Positions 16,380-26,693 of a stretch of 64,000 bases of DNA are shown piece by piece. The notes beneath the pieces were generated by a model. That model saw nothing but the letters and a program-made list of their open reading frames with translations. It ran no database searches and was not told the DNA's origin. Position 1 is the stretch's first letter. Every line of letters starts with the position of its first letter. Origin of the DNA: Phytohabitans sp036906915 (GTDB lineage Bacteria > Actinomycetota > Actinomycetes > Mycobacteriales > Micromonosporaceae); contig NZ_JBAKHX010000026.1 of the NCBI RefSeq assembly GCF_036906915.1, positions 27,426-91,425 of the forward strand, written 5' to 3'. Position numbers and translations under genes: made by a program.

Positions 16380-16481
16380 GTGGTGCGAATCGGGCACGAG
16401 GTCGGAGGGCGCCCACACACGCTCGCGAAGGTCTTCCTCGACTTCGTCGAAGAAGAGGGGCCGGTTACCGTTGTCGGGTGA
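16380..16481 (+). CDS. possible 33-residue small protein ahead of mnmA
   Basis: A short frame starting GTG 16380 encodes VVRIGHEVGGRPHTLAKVFL and 13 more residues. Its TGA overlaps the mnmA GTG start (GTGA at 16478-16481), which would permit translational coupling. I recognise no family. It may be a real leader or small protein, or the end of a decayed gene. Within it CTTCCTCGAC-TTC-GTCGAAGAAG-like bases (about 16432-16454) can form a hairpin. Confidence 0.3.
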   Translation: MVRIGHEVGGRPHTLAKVFLDFVEEEGPVTVVG

Positions 16482-17551
16482 GGGTGCTAGCTGCGATGTC
16501 CGGTGGGGTCGACTCGGCGGTGGCCGCCGCGCGGGCGGTCGATGCTGGGCACGACGTCACCGGCGTACACCTGGCCCTGGCGCGTAACCCGCAGACCTAC
16601 CGGTCCGGTGCGCGGGGCTGCTGCACGCTCGAAGACTCCCGCGACGCCCGCCGCGCCGCCGACGTGATCGGCATCCCGTTCTACGTGTGGGACATGGCCG
16701 ACCGCTTTCACGAGGACGTCGTCGACGACTTCGTGTCCGAGTACGCCGCCGGCCGCACGCCGAATCCGTGCCTTCGCTGCAATGAAAAGATCAAGTTCGC
16801 CGCGGTGCTCGACCGCGCGGTGGCGCTGGGGTTCGACGCGGTCGTGACCGGCCACCACGCCCGGCTCGGCCCCGACGGGCTGCTGCGGCGCAGCGTCGAC
16901 CTCGGCAAGGACCAGTCGTACGTGCTCGCGGTGCTGCGCCGCGACCAGCTCGACCGGTCGATCTTCCCCCTCGGCGACTCGACCAAATCGCAGGTGCGCA
17001 CCGAGGCGGCCGAGCGCGGGCTGGCCGTGGCCGACAAGCCGGACTCCCACGACATTTGCTTCATCGCCGACGGCGACACCCGGCGGTTCCTCGCCGACCG
17101 CCTCGGTGAGACCCCCGGCGACATCGTCGACGCTCAGACCGGTGCGGTGCTCGGCACCCACCAGGGCGCGTACGCGTACACCGTCGGGCAGCGCCGCGGG
17201 CTGGCCCTGCAGACCCCGGCGCCGGACGGGCGGCCCCGATACGTGCTGTCGATCACGCCGGTGACCAACACCGTCACGGTGGGCCCCGCCGCCGCGCTCG
17301 ACGTGTCCGAGGTGGCCGGTGACCGTCCGGTGTGGACAGGTGGGCCGGAGCCGGCGGGCCCGGTCGAGTGCGAGGTGCAGCTGCGCGCACACGGCGACGT
17401 CGTGCCCGCCACCGTGACCCTCGCCGGCGGGCAGCTGCACGCCGCGCTGCACCGCCCGGCGCGCGGCATCGCCGCCGGCCAGGCGGTCGTCGCGTATCGG
17501 CCGGACCCGGCGGGCGACGTGGTGCTCGGCTCGGCGACGATTAGCTCGTGA
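16478..17551 (+). CDS. mnmA: tRNA 2-thiouridine(34) synthase MnmA
   Basis: A 357-residue ATP-dependent thiouridylase that modifies U34 of Lys, Glu and Gln tRNAs. The PP-loop SGGVDS is at residues 8-13, the first catalytic Cys in NPCLRCNE (about 96-103), and the second in DSHDICFI (about 193-200). The C-terminal domain has the typical YTVGQRRGL segment. It follows the cysteine desulfurase gene, the expected sulfur donor. The stop overlaps the next gene's GTG (GTGA at 17548). Confidence 0.94.
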   Translation: MRVLAAMSGGVDSAVAAARAVDAGHDVTGVHLALARNPQTYRSGARGCCTLEDSRDARRAADVIGIPFYVWDMADRFHEDVVDDFVSEYAAGRTPNPCLRCNEKIKFAAVLDRAVALGFDAVVTGHHARLGPDGLLRRSVDLGKDQSYVLAVLRRDQLDRSIFPLGDSTKSQVRTEAAERGLAVADKPDSHDICFIADGDTRRFLADRLGETPGDIVDAQTGAVLGTHQGAYAYTVGQRRGLALQTPAPDGRPRYVLSITPVTNTVTVGPAAALDVSEVAGDRPVWTGGPEPAGPVECEVQLRAHGDVVPATVTLAGGQLHAALHRPARGIAAGQAVVAYRPDPAGDVVLGSATISS

Positions 17552-18549
17552 CCACTTACCCCTGGCCCGCCGGCGCTGCCACCGGCATCGGTTCGCTGCC
17601 CGGCACCGACATCGCCGAATCCCAGCGAATCGTGCTCGGCGAGCTGCCTGACCTGCCGCACCTGCCCGAGCTTCCGGCGCGCGGCCCGGGCGCCGAAATC
17701 ATCGGCAGGGGCGCGGCCTTCCTCGTCGAACTGCCCGTCGAGCTGTACGCGGGGCGGTGGCGGGTCGCCGCGCGCCCCGGGCATGACCTGCGACGCGCGC
17801 TCGACCTGGTGGAGCGCGACCTCGACGAGATGACCGAGCAGGCCGGCGACTTCACGGGCACCTTCAAGATCCAGGCGGCCGGCCCGTACACCCTCGCCGC
17901 CGGTGTCGACCTGGCCATCGGTGGCCGCATCATGCGTGACCACGGCGCGGTACGCGACCTTACCGAGTCGCTCGCCGAGGGGCTCCGCGCCCACGTCGCC
18001 GACGTACGCCGCCGGTTGCCCCGCGCCACCGTCGTGCTCCAGGTCGACGAACCGTCCCTGCCGGCCGCGCTCGCCGGGCACATACCGACCGAGAGCGGCC
18101 TGTACACCTACCGCCGGGTCGAGACGTCCACTGCGGCGACCGCCCTGCGCACCGTGATCGAGGCGGTCGGGGCACCCGTCGTGATCCATTGCTGCGCGCC
18201 CGACGTACCCCTCGATGTGGTCCGGTCGAGCGGCGCCGCCGCCGTGGCACTCGACCTCGACCTGCTCGAAAAGCTCGATCCCCTGGGCGAGGCGCTCGAC
18301 GCCGGCCTCGGCCTCTTCGCCGGCGTCGCCTCGCGTGCGGCGTCCGCCGGCGCCTCGCCGTCCGCGGCGGTGGCTGACCGGGTACGCGAGCTGTGGCAAC
18401 GCCTGGGCTTCCCCCTGGCGGGGCTCCCCGCCCAGGTGGTCGTCACCCCGACCTGCGGCCTGGCCAACGCCTCCCCGGCAGCGGCGCGCGCAACGCTGAA
18501 GGCAGTCCGCGAGGCCACTCTCCGCCTAGCCGACGCCGCCGCTTCCTAG
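17548..18549 (+). CDS. MetE C-terminal-like protein (cobalamin-independent methionine synthase family)
   Basis: A 333-residue protein similar to the catalytic half of MetE/UROD-type barrels: TGIGSLPGTDIAESQRI at the N-terminus, LQVDEPSLPAALAG near 165, VIHCCAPDVPLD (zinc-ligand-like H-x-C) near 210, and VVTPTCGLANASP near the end (a Cys zinc ligand). It is about half the length of MetE and lacks the N-terminal repeat, so methionine synthesis by itself is doubtful; archaeal-type single-domain enzymes are the comparison. A homologue sits just before ligA in mycobacteria as well (Rv3015c). GTG 17548 overlaps the mnmA stop. Confidence 0.8.
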   Translation: MTTYPWPAGAATGIGSLPGTDIAESQRIVLGELPDLPHLPELPARGPGAEIIGRGAAFLVELPVELYAGRWRVAARPGHDLRRALDLVERDLDEMTEQAGDFTGTFKIQAAGPYTLAAGVDLAIGGRIMRDHGAVRDLTESLAEGLRAHVADVRRRLPRATVVLQVDEPSLPAALAGHIPTESGLYTYRRVETSTAATALRTVIEAVGAPVVIHCCAPDVPLDVVRSSGAAAVALDLDLLEKLDPLGEALDAGLGLFAGVASRAASAGASPSAAVADRVRELWQRLGFPLAGLPAQVVVTPTCGLANASPAAARATLKAVREATLRLADAAAS

Positions 18550-18564
18550 CCCCGCTTTCTGGTC

Positions 18565-18621
18565 GATCAAGGGCGAACGCACGTGGTCCGATCTCTTTTC
18601 CACGTGCGTTCGCCCTTGATC
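18565..18621. repeat. palindromic intergenic repeat, copy A
   Basis: The left arm begins GATCAAGGGCGAACGCACGT (18565) and is matched base for base by the right arm 18600-18621, giving a perfect 22-bp stem around a 13-base loop containing GATCTCTTTT. It lies 16 bp after the stop of the MetE-like gene. This is the only fully perfect copy of six. The arms read GCGAACG/CGTTCGC, where other copies read GCAAACG or GCAAATG with matching partners. Confidence 0.85.
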
Positions 18622-18628
18622 CATGCGA

Positions 18629-18766
18629 ATGACCGCGCCGTGCGGGCACGGGCATCTGGACCTGGCCGCCTATGGCGCGTACCTGGCCGGAGAGCTGGTC
18701 GACCACGAGCTGCCCGAGGCCCAGGTGGCTGCGGCGGTGGCGTCCCTGCCGCCGGTGCCAGCCTGA
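18629..18766 (+). CDS. possible 45-residue small protein
   Basis: A short frame from ATG 18629 (or 18623 in the same frame) encodes MTAPCGHGHLDLAAYGAYLA and 25 more residues, ending in PVPA. The bias to G/C at third positions and the regular helix-like composition suggest real or formerly real coding sequence. The CGHGHLDLAAYGAYLAGEL start resembles zinc-binding N-termini of anti-sigma factors, but only one Cys is present. It begins 7 bp after repeat copy A and ends 57 bp before ligA. Confidence 0.35.
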   Translation: MTAPCGHGHLDLAAYGAYLAGELVDHELPEAQVAAAVASLPPVPA

Positions 18767-18823
18767 TCACGGAGAGGGCGCGGCGGGGAGCGGAAGGTCG
18801 TACCTGCTGGTTACGGTGCTTGT

Positions 18824-20983
18824 GTGTCTGAGGAAGCCATCCAGCAGGTGACCGCCGAGCAGGTGACCCCCGAGCAGGTGACCCCCGAGCAGGTCGCGGC
18901 GGCGGGGGCCGAGCCGCCGTCCGACGCGCGTGAGCGGCATGCCGCGCTCAGCGCCGAGGTGTCCGACCATCAGTACCGCTACTACGTGCTCGACGCGCCC
19001 ACGGTGTCCGACGCGGATTTCGACCGGCTGCTGCGCGAGCTGGAGGCCCTCGAAGAGGAGTATCCGGCGCTTCGCACGCCCGATTCGCCCACCCAGCGGG
19101 TCGGTGGCACGTTCTCCACGCTGTTCACGCCGGTCGAGCACGCCGAGCGGATGATGTCGCTCGACAACGTGTTCGACGACGAGGAGCTGGCGGCCTGGGC
19201 CGAGCGGGTCGAGCGCGACGCGGGTGAGCAGGTGCCCTACCTGTGCGAGCTCAAGGTCGACGGCCTGGCGATCAACCTGACCTACGAGGGCGGGCGGCTG
19301 GTGCGGGGGGCCACCCGGGGCGACGGCCGCACCGGCGAAGACGTCACCAACAATGTGCGCACGATCCGCGAGGTGCCCGAGCAGTTGACCGGCGACCACG
19401 TGCCCGACCTCGTCGAGGTGCGCGGCGAGGTGTATTTCCCGGTGTCCGCGTTCGCCGATCTCAACGCGGGCCTGGTCGAGCAGGGCAAGCCGCCGTTCGC
19501 CAACCCGCGCAACGCGGCGGCGGGGAGCCTGCGGCAGAAGGATCCGCGCATCACCGCGTCCCGCGGGCTGCGCATGGTCGTGCACGGCATCGGCGCCCGG
19601 CGCGGCTTCCAGCCGTCGGCGCAGCACGAGGCGTACGAGGTGATGCGCGCCTGGGGCCTGCCAGTGAGCGACCGCTGGCAGCTCAAGTCCGACCTGGCCG
19701 GGGTCCGGGACTACATCGCCTACTACGCCGAGCACCGGCACGACGTCGAGCACGAGATCGACGGCGTGGTGGTCAAGGTCGATCCGGTGGCGATCCAGGG
19801 CCGGCTCGGCTCGACCAGCCGGGCGCCGCGCTGGGCGATCGCCTTCAAGTACCCGCCGGAGGAGGTCAACACCAAGCTGCTCGGCATCGAGGTCAACGTG
19901 GGGCGCACCGGCCGGGTGACCCCGTTCGCGGTGCTGGAGCCGGTGCGGGTGGCCGGCTCGACGGTGGCGCAGGCGACGCTGCACAACGCGCGCGAGGTCG
20001 AGCGTAAGGGCGTGCTCATCGGCGACACGGTGGTGATCCGCAAGGCCGGTGACGTGATCCCCGAGGTGCTCGGGCCGGTGGTCGAGCTGCGCCCGCCCGA
20101 CGCGAAGGCGTTCGTGATGCCGGAGAACTGCCCGACGTGCGGCACCCCGCTGGCGCCGGCGAAGGAGAGCGACGTCGACATCCGCTGCCCCAACACCAGG
20201 TCCTGCCCCGCCCAGTTGCGCGAGCGGGTGTTTCACCTGGCGGGGCGCGGCGCGTTCGACATCGAGGTGCTGGGCTTCAAGGCGGCGAGCGCGCTGCTGG
20301 AGTCCGGTGTGATCAAGGACGAGGGCGACCTCTTCGCGCTCGACGCCGAAAAGCTGGGCAAGGCCGACTTCTTCCGTAAGAAGGACGGCACGCTCACCAC
20401 CAACTCGGAAAAGCTGCTCGCGCAGCTTGAAAAGGCCAAGCGGCAGCCGCTGTGGCGGGTGCTGGTGGCGCTGTCGATCCGGCACGTCGGCCCCACCGCC
20501 GCACAGGATCTCGCTAGGCACTTCCTCTCGCTCGACGCCATCAAAGAGGCCAGCCAGGAGGAGCTGGCTGCCGTCGACGGGGTCGGCCCGACGATCGCCG
20601 AGAGCCTCAAGGAGTGGTTCACGGTCGAGTGGCACAACGAGGTGGTCGAAAAGTGGCGGGACGCTGGTGTGCGTCTTGCCGAGGAGCGCACAGACGAGGG
20701 GCCGCGTCCACTCGAAGGGGTGACCGTCGTGGTCACCGGCACCCTATCGACGTACTCGCGTGATCAGGCCACTGAGGAGATCACGACGCGCGGTGGCAAG
20801 GTGAGCGGCTCGGTGTCGAAGAAGACCGGTTTCGTCGTGGTCGGCGACAACCCAGGATCCAAATACGACAAGGCCGTCTCACTCAAGGTGCCGGTGCTCG
20901 ACGATGCGGGGTTCCAGGTGTTGCTTGATCAGGGGCCCGATGCCGCCCGCGAGGTGGCGCAAGTGGGTGAGGTCTCAAGTTAG
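18824..20983 (+). CDS. ligA: NAD-dependent DNA ligase LigA
   Basis: A 719-residue NAD+-dependent ligase, essential for sealing nicks in replication and repair. The NMN-binding Ia region has HQYRYYVLDAPTVSDADFDRL (about 47-67), the adenylated Lys is in CELKVDGLAI (about 143), and the four-Cys zinc finger is CPTCGTP...CPNTRSCPAQ (about 435-465). HhH repeats and a C-terminal BRCT domain (from about 627, GVTVVVTGTLSTYSR) follow. It is slightly longer than usual because of an N-terminal QVTAE-QVTPE-QVTPE-QV repeat encoded by a 15-bp tandem repeat. The start is GTG 18824. Confidence 0.95.
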   Translation: MSEEAIQQVTAEQVTPEQVTPEQVAAAGAEPPSDARERHAALSAEVSDHQYRYYVLDAPTVSDADFDRLLRELEALEEEYPALRTPDSPTQRVGGTFSTLFTPVEHAERMMSLDNVFDDEELAAWAERVERDAGEQVPYLCELKVDGLAINLTYEGGRLVRGATRGDGRTGEDVTNNVRTIREVPEQLTGDHVPDLVEVRGEVYFPVSAFADLNAGLVEQGKPPFANPRNAAAGSLRQKDPRITASRGLRMVVHGIGARRGFQPSAQHEAYEVMRAWGLPVSDRWQLKSDLAGVRDYIAYYAEHRHDVEHEIDGVVVKVDPVAIQGRLGSTSRAPRWAIAFKYPPEEVNTKLLGIEVNVGRTGRVTPFAVLEPVRVAGSTVAQATLHNAREVERKGVLIGDTVVIRKAGDVIPEVLGPVVELRPPDAKAFVMPENCPTCGTPLAPAKESDVDIRCPNTRSCPAQLRERVFHLAGRGAFDIEVLGFKAASALLESGVIKDEGDLFALDAEKLGKADFFRKKDGTLTTNSEKLLAQLEKAKRQPLWRVLVALSIRHVGPTAAQDLARHFLSLDAIKEASQEELAAVDGVGPTIAESLKEWFTVEWHNEVVEKWRDAGVRLAEERTDEGPRPLEGVTVVVTGTLSTYSRDQATEEITTRGGKVSGSVSKKTGFVVVGDNPGSKYDKAVSLKVPVLDDAGFQVLLDQGPDAAREVAQVGEVSS
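18842..18895 (+). repeat. 15-bp in-frame tandem repeat at the ligA 5' end
   Basis: CAGCAGGTGACCGCC (18842), GAGCAGGTGACCCCC (18857) and GAGCAGGTGACCCCC (18872) follow each other, with a partial fourth unit from 18887. It encodes the pentapeptide QVT(A/P)E repeated before the conserved ligase domain begins. Copy number is likely to vary between strains. Confidence 0.75.
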
Positions 20984-21070
20984 TCACGACTCCGGCTGAA
21001 GGACCCCATGCCGCGACGGCGCCGCTCGTAGGGTGGTTGCGGTTCAGTACAAATACGGCGGGAGGGTCGC

Positions 21071-23110
21071 ATGGAGGCCGCGGCGCTGCGGAACTCCGTT
21101 CCCCCCGATCGACGTGTGCCGTTTTTCGGCTTTGTGTGGGCGGTCACCGTGGTGGCCGCCCTCGTATGTGCCCCCGTCCTGGCCCGCATCCCGGCGGAGC
21201 TGTCAGACCTGCCGGCCGCGTTCTGGCTGATGGCAGGCCTTGCGGTGCTCGTCGACGCGCGCCCGTTCACGCCACCCGGGCGCAGGCAGAGTTCAGCGGT
21301 TTTCCCGTCGATCTGCTTCACCTTCGCCATCATGCTGGGCTGGGGGCTGGGCGAGGCGATCGCCGTACAGGCCGCCGCCGTCACCGTGTCGGCCTGGCGG
21401 ATGCGGCACCGGCCATGGCGTGCGATCTTCAACACCAGCCAGTACGCCCTGGCGCTCACCGCGGCGTACGCGGTCACCCGGCTGGCCGACGGCGGCCGTC
21501 CAGCGTGGAGAGACGTGGCGGTCTTCGCCCTCGCCGGTGTGGCCTGGTTCCTGGTGAAGTACGGCTCGGTCACGGTCGCCGTGCGGCTCCGGTTCGGCGG
21601 CCGGTGGTGGCCGACCTTCGTGCTCGGGCTCGCGTTCGAGTCGCTTTCGACCGGATCGTTGCTGCTGCTCAGCCCGGTGCTGCTCGCCGCGGCGCAGACC
21701 AGCGCGGCCCTGATCCCGCTCGTCGTGGTGCCGCTCTACGCGGTGTACCGGATGGCGCGGCTCTCGGCCGAGCAGGACCAGATCGGGCGGCTCGACCCGC
21801 TCACCGGTCTCGCCAACCGCAAGGCGCTGCTGGCCGAGGTGGCCGACCAGGTGCCCGCACACGCCGAGCGGGCCGCCCGTGGCGACGCCGACCGGCACCT
21901 CGCGCTGCTCGTGCTCGACCTCGACCACTTCAAGCGGGTCAACGACGCGCTCGGGCACGCGGTCGGCGACCGGCTGCTCGTGCAGGTGGGCAGCCGGCTG
22001 GAGGCGGCGGTGCGCCCCGGTGACGTGGTGGCGCGGCTGGGCGGCGACGAGTTCGCCATCCTCGCGACCCGGCTCGAAAGCGTCGACGCCGCCCGCGTGC
22101 TCGCCAGCACCGTCGTCGCAGCGCTCGCCGAGCCGGTATCGCTCGACGGCCTGCCCCTCGACGTGGCCGGCTCGATGGGCATCGCCCTGTACCCGGACCA
22201 CGGCGAAGACTTCGCGACCCTGCTGCGCCACGCCGACGTGGCGATGTACGACGCCAAGCACCGCGGGGACGAGGTGGCCGTCTACTCACCCGACTCCGAC
22301 CACAACTCGCCGGAGCGGCTGAGCCTGCTCGCCGACCTGCGCCGGACGCTGGAGTCGCCCGACGGCGACCAGATCGCCATGTACTACCAGCCACAGATCG
22401 CCATCGAGACCGGCGAGGTGGTCGGCGTCGAGGCGCTGCTGCGCTGGCGGCACCCGGCGCGGGGCATGGTCGACCCGGAGGAGCTGATCCGGGTGGCCGA
22501 GCAGAGCGCGGTGATGCGCCTGCTCACCCGCCGGGTGGTCGACGACGTAGTCGAGCAGATCGCCAAGTGGTCGGCTGCGGGGCTGCACCTGCGGGCGGCC
22601 CTCAACGTCAGCGTCCGTGACCTGCACACCGGCGAGATCGCCGACCAGATCGCAGACCGGCTCGCTCGCTACGGGCTGTCACCCGAACGGCTGCAACTGG
22701 AGATCACCGAGGGTGCGCTGATGGCCGACCCGCGGCGGGTGCTGGCCACGATCGCCCGGCTCGACCAGATCGGGGTCGCGATCGCGCTCGACGACTTCGG
22801 CACCGGGTACTCCTCGATGCAGCACCTGCGCCGGCTGCCGCTCGCCGAGGTCAAGGTCGACCGGTCGTTCGTGCTCGGCATGGCGACCGACGCCGACGAC
22901 GCGGCGATCGTGCGCTCGGTGATCGAGCTAGCCGGGGCGCTGGGCCTGCGGGTGGTCGCCGAGGGTGTCGAGGACGAGCGCACCTGGCGGCTGCTGCACG
23001 CGGCCGGCTGCCACGTGGCGCAGGGCTGGTTCTACGCCCGCCCGATGCCGGCCGACGAGTTGGTCGACTGGCTCTCCCGCTATCGCGCGGTCCGCCCAGT
23101 CGGAAGGTAG
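21071..23110 (+). CDS. membrane-bound GGDEF-EAL protein (c-di-GMP turnover)
   Basis: A 679-residue protein. About six or seven hydrophobic segments fill residues 15-225 (MASE-like sensor region). A diguanylate cyclase domain follows with DPLTGLANRK (about 238) and intact RLGGDEFAI (GGDEF about 325-329). The phosphodiesterase domain has an intact EAL (VGVEALLRW, about 453), ITEGALM, DDFGTGYSS and VKVDRSF. Both active sites look complete, so it could make or break c-di-GMP depending on signal. A sequence like TACAAAT lies about 20 bp before the ATG as a possible -10. The gene stands alone between ligA and gatC. Confidence 0.9.
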   Translation: MEAAALRNSVPPDRRVPFFGFVWAVTVVAALVCAPVLARIPAELSDLPAAFWLMAGLAVLVDARPFTPPGRRQSSAVFPSICFTFAIMLGWGLGEAIAVQAAAVTVSAWRMRHRPWRAIFNTSQYALALTAAYAVTRLADGGRPAWRDVAVFALAGVAWFLVKYGSVTVAVRLRFGGRWWPTFVLGLAFESLSTGSLLLLSPVLLAAAQTSAALIPLVVVPLYAVYRMARLSAEQDQIGRLDPLTGLANRKALLAEVADQVPAHAERAARGDADRHLALLVLDLDHFKRVNDALGHAVGDRLLVQVGSRLEAAVRPGDVVARLGGDEFAILATRLESVDAARVLASTVVAALAEPVSLDGLPLDVAGSMGIALYPDHGEDFATLLRHADVAMYDAKHRGDEVAVYSPDSDHNSPERLSLLADLRRTLESPDGDQIAMYYQPQIAIETGEVVGVEALLRWRHPARGMVDPEELIRVAEQSAVMRLLTRRVVDDVVEQIAKWSAAGLHLRAALNVSVRDLHTGEIADQIADRLARYGLSPERLQLEITEGALMADPRRVLATIARLDQIGVAIALDDFGTGYSSMQHLRRLPLAEVKVDRSFVLGMATDADDAAIVRSVIELAGALGLRVVAEGVEDERTWRLLHAAGCHVAQGWFYARPMPADELVDWLSRYRAVRPVGR

Positions 23111-23189
23111 GGAGCCGGGCGCGGGGCTGCGGAGCGTGACAAATAGACTCGCTGCGCGATACCCATCACGCACCGAAGGGGGCATTTTC

Positions 23190-23486
23190 ATGGCCGCCAT
23201 CTCCCGCGAGGAGGTCGCGCACCTCGCGCGCCTGTCGCGGCTCGCCGTCACGGATCAGGAAATCGACCTGTTCGCGGGCCAGCTCGACGTCATCCTCCAG
23301 GCGGTCGCCCGGGTCGGTGAGGTGGTCGCCGAGGACATCCCGCCGACGTCCCACTCCGTCCCGCTGACCAACGTGCTGCGGGACGACGTCGTGCAGCCCT
23401 GCCTCACGCCGGAGGAGGCCCTGGCCGGCGCGCCAGACGCCGAGGAGGGGCGGTTCCGGGTGCCGCGAATTCTGGAGGAAGCGTGA
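23190..23486 (+). CDS. gatC: aspartyl/glutamyl-tRNA amidotransferase subunit C
   Basis: A 98-residue GatC, the small stabilising subunit of the GatCAB amidotransferase that converts Glu-tRNA(Gln) or Asp-tRNA(Asn) to the amidated form. ISREEVAHLARLSRLAVTDQE at the N-terminus and FRVPRILEE at the C-terminus are characteristic. GAAGGGGG precedes the ATG at 23190. A TAGACT hexamer at 23144-23149 could be the operon's -10. The TGA at 23484-23486 overlaps the GTG of a 12-codon frame that leads into gatA. Confidence 0.93.
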   Translation: MAAISREEVAHLARLSRLAVTDQEIDLFAGQLDVILQAVARVGEVVAEDIPPTSHSVPLTNVLRDDVVQPCLTPEEALAGAPDAEEGRFRVPRILEEA

Positions 23487-23517
23487 GCGAGCGAGCGAAC
23501 CTAAAGGAGAGCGCAGC

Positions 23518-23521
<4 letters not shown>
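23483..23521 (+). other. 35-bp junction insert with 12-codon open frame between gatC and gatA
   Basis: AGCGTGAGCGA occurs at both ends of this short segment: at the gatC stop (from about 23480) and at the gatA start (from about 23515). Between them lies GCGAGCGAACCTAAAGGAGA and a few more bases, which also supplies an AGGAG ribosome-binding site for gatA. The GTG at 23483 overlaps the gatC TGA, encodes VSERANLKESAA, and its TGA (23519-23521) overlaps the gatA GTG at 23518. The layout equals that of the larger inserts at 1127 and 38581. Confidence 0.6.
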
Positions 23522-24992
<1,471 letters not shown>

Positions 24993-24996
<4 letters not shown>

Positions 24997-26483
24997 CCGT
25001 CACTCTTCCGCCCTACGACGACGTGGTCACGCGCTACGAGCCGGTGATCGGCCTGGAGACGCACGTCGAGCTGGGCACGAACACGAAGATGTTCTGCGGC
25101 TGCCCGACCGACTTCGGCGGTCAGCCCAACACGCGCATCTGCCCGGTGTGCCTTGGCCTGCCCGGTTCGCTGCCGGTGGCCAACAAGGCTGCCATCGAGG
25201 CGACCATCCGCATCGGACTGGCGCTCAACTGCACGATCGCGACCTGGTGCCGCTTCGCGCGGAAGAACTACTTCTACCCGGACATGCCGAAGAACTACCA
25301 GATCAGCCAGTACGACGAGCCGCTGTGCACCGACGGGTGGCTCGACGTCGAGGTCGACGGCGAGCTGGTGCGGATCGGCATCGAGCGGGTGCACCTGGAG
25401 GAAGACACCGGCAAGACGCTCCACGTGGGCGGCGCGACGGGTCGCATCCACGGCGCGACGGAGTCCCTTGTGGACTACAACCGTGCCGGCATCCCGCTGG
25501 TCGAGATCGTCACGAAGCCGATTCCCGGCACGGGCGCTCTTGCCCCCATCGTGGCCCGGGCCTACGTCACCGAGCTGCGTGACGTCATCCGTTCGCTCGA
25601 CGTGTCGGACGTCCGGATGGAGCAGGGGTCGCTGCGGTGTGACGTCAACACGTCCCTGAACCTTCCCGGGAACGACTGGGGCACTCGCACCGAGACCAAA
25701 AACGTCAACTCACTGCGCTCGGTCGAGCGGGCGGTACGGTCCGAGATCATCCGTCAGGCGTCGGTGCTCGACGCGGGCGGCCGGATCATCCAGGAGACCC
25801 GGCACTTCCACGAGGACACCGGCGACACCACGTCCGGCCGTTCCAAAGAGACAGCCACCGACTACCGGTACTTCCCAGAGCCCGACCTGGTGCCGCTCGC
25901 GCCGGACGCGGCATGGGTCGACACCCTGCGTGCGACCCTGCCCGAGCTGCCGCGCCTGCACCGCAAGCGGCTGCAGACCGAGTGGGGCCTGTCCGACCTC
26001 GACATGCAGTCCGTCGTCAACGCTGGCGCGGTCGAGCTGATCGAGCTGACGATCGCCGCCGGCACGACGCCGGAGGGCGCCCGCAAGTGGTGGCTCGGCG
26101 AGCTGGCCCGGCGCGCCAACGAGGCCGGCATCGAGCTGGCCGCCGTCGGTGCGACGCCCGCGCACGTGGCCGAGCTCCAGCGGCTGGTCGACGAGGGCAA
26201 GCTCAACGACAAGCTGGCGCGTACGGTGCTGGAGGGCGTGATCGCCGGCGAGGGCACCCCGACGGAGATCATGACCGCGCGGGGGCTGGGTGTCGTGTCG
26301 GACACGGGCGCGCTCACCGCCGCCGTCGACGAGGCCATCGCCGCCAACCCGGACGTCGCCGAGAAGATCCGCGAGGGCAAGGTGGCCGCGGCTGGCGTCC
26401 TGGTGGGCGCGGTCATGAAGGCCACTCGCGGCCAGGCCGACGCCAAGACGGTACGCGACCTGATCATCTCCCGCCTGTCATAG
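24993..26483 (+). CDS. gatB: aspartyl/glutamyl-tRNA amidotransferase subunit B
   Basis: A 496-residue GatB, the kinase/transamidase subunit that binds the misacylated tRNA. EPVIGLETHVELGTNTKMFC with CP...CPVCLGLPGSLP supplies the zinc-site cysteines, and RKNYFYPDMPKNYQISQYD is the family signature. The C-terminal helical and YqeY-like tail (AGTTPEGARKWWLGEL to AKTVRDLIISRLS) is complete. ATG 24993 overlaps the gatA stop. The downstream 210 bp hold short GC-rich tandem repeats and palindromic repeat copy B. Confidence 0.95.
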
Positions 26484-26550
26484 CGGCCGCCCGCCGCCTC
26501 CGCGCCTCGGCGTGCCGCCCGCCGCCCGCCGCCCGCCGCCCCTCCTCGTC

Positions 26551-26628
26551 GATCAAGGGCAAACGCACGTGGTTCGATCTCAGATCCGCGTGCGTTTGCC
26601 CATGATCGGTGGGGTCTCCCTTGATCGG
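26551..26628. repeat. palindromic intergenic repeat, copy B
   Basis: The left arm begins GATCAAGGGCAAACGCACGT (26551) and pairs with 26586-26607 with two mismatches around a 13-base loop. A trailing part (GGGGTCTCCCTTGATCGGCG, 26611-26630) is shared with copy C and, inverted, with copy F. It lies between gatB and the convergent phosphatase gene, a position where a bidirectional terminator would be useful. Confidence 0.8.
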
Positions 26629-26631
26629 CGC

Positions 26632-26684
26632 GGGTCGCGCACGCGGTCGTTGGGTCGCGCGCGGTCGTTGGGTCGCGCACGCGG
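26632..26684. repeat. short tandem repeat (18-20 bp units)
   Basis: GGGTCGCGCACGCGGTCGTT (26632-26651), a shortened second unit (26652-26669) and a partial third (26670-26684) follow directly after repeat copy B. Just upstream, at about 26512-26541, the 7-mer CCGCCCG is repeated four times. No coding potential is apparent. Confidence 0.6.
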
Positions 26685-26693
26685 CGGCGGCCG

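Noticed and set aside
18567..18770. Peptides such as SRANARGKEI on the reverse strand of the palindromic repeats
   Set aside because: The same peptide appears wherever the repeat occurs because it is a translation of the repeat arms, not a conserved protein.
26484..26693. CRISPR-like array formed by the short repeats after gatB
   Set aside because: Units are contiguous 7-bp or 18-20-bp tandem repeats without spacers, and no cas genes are near.
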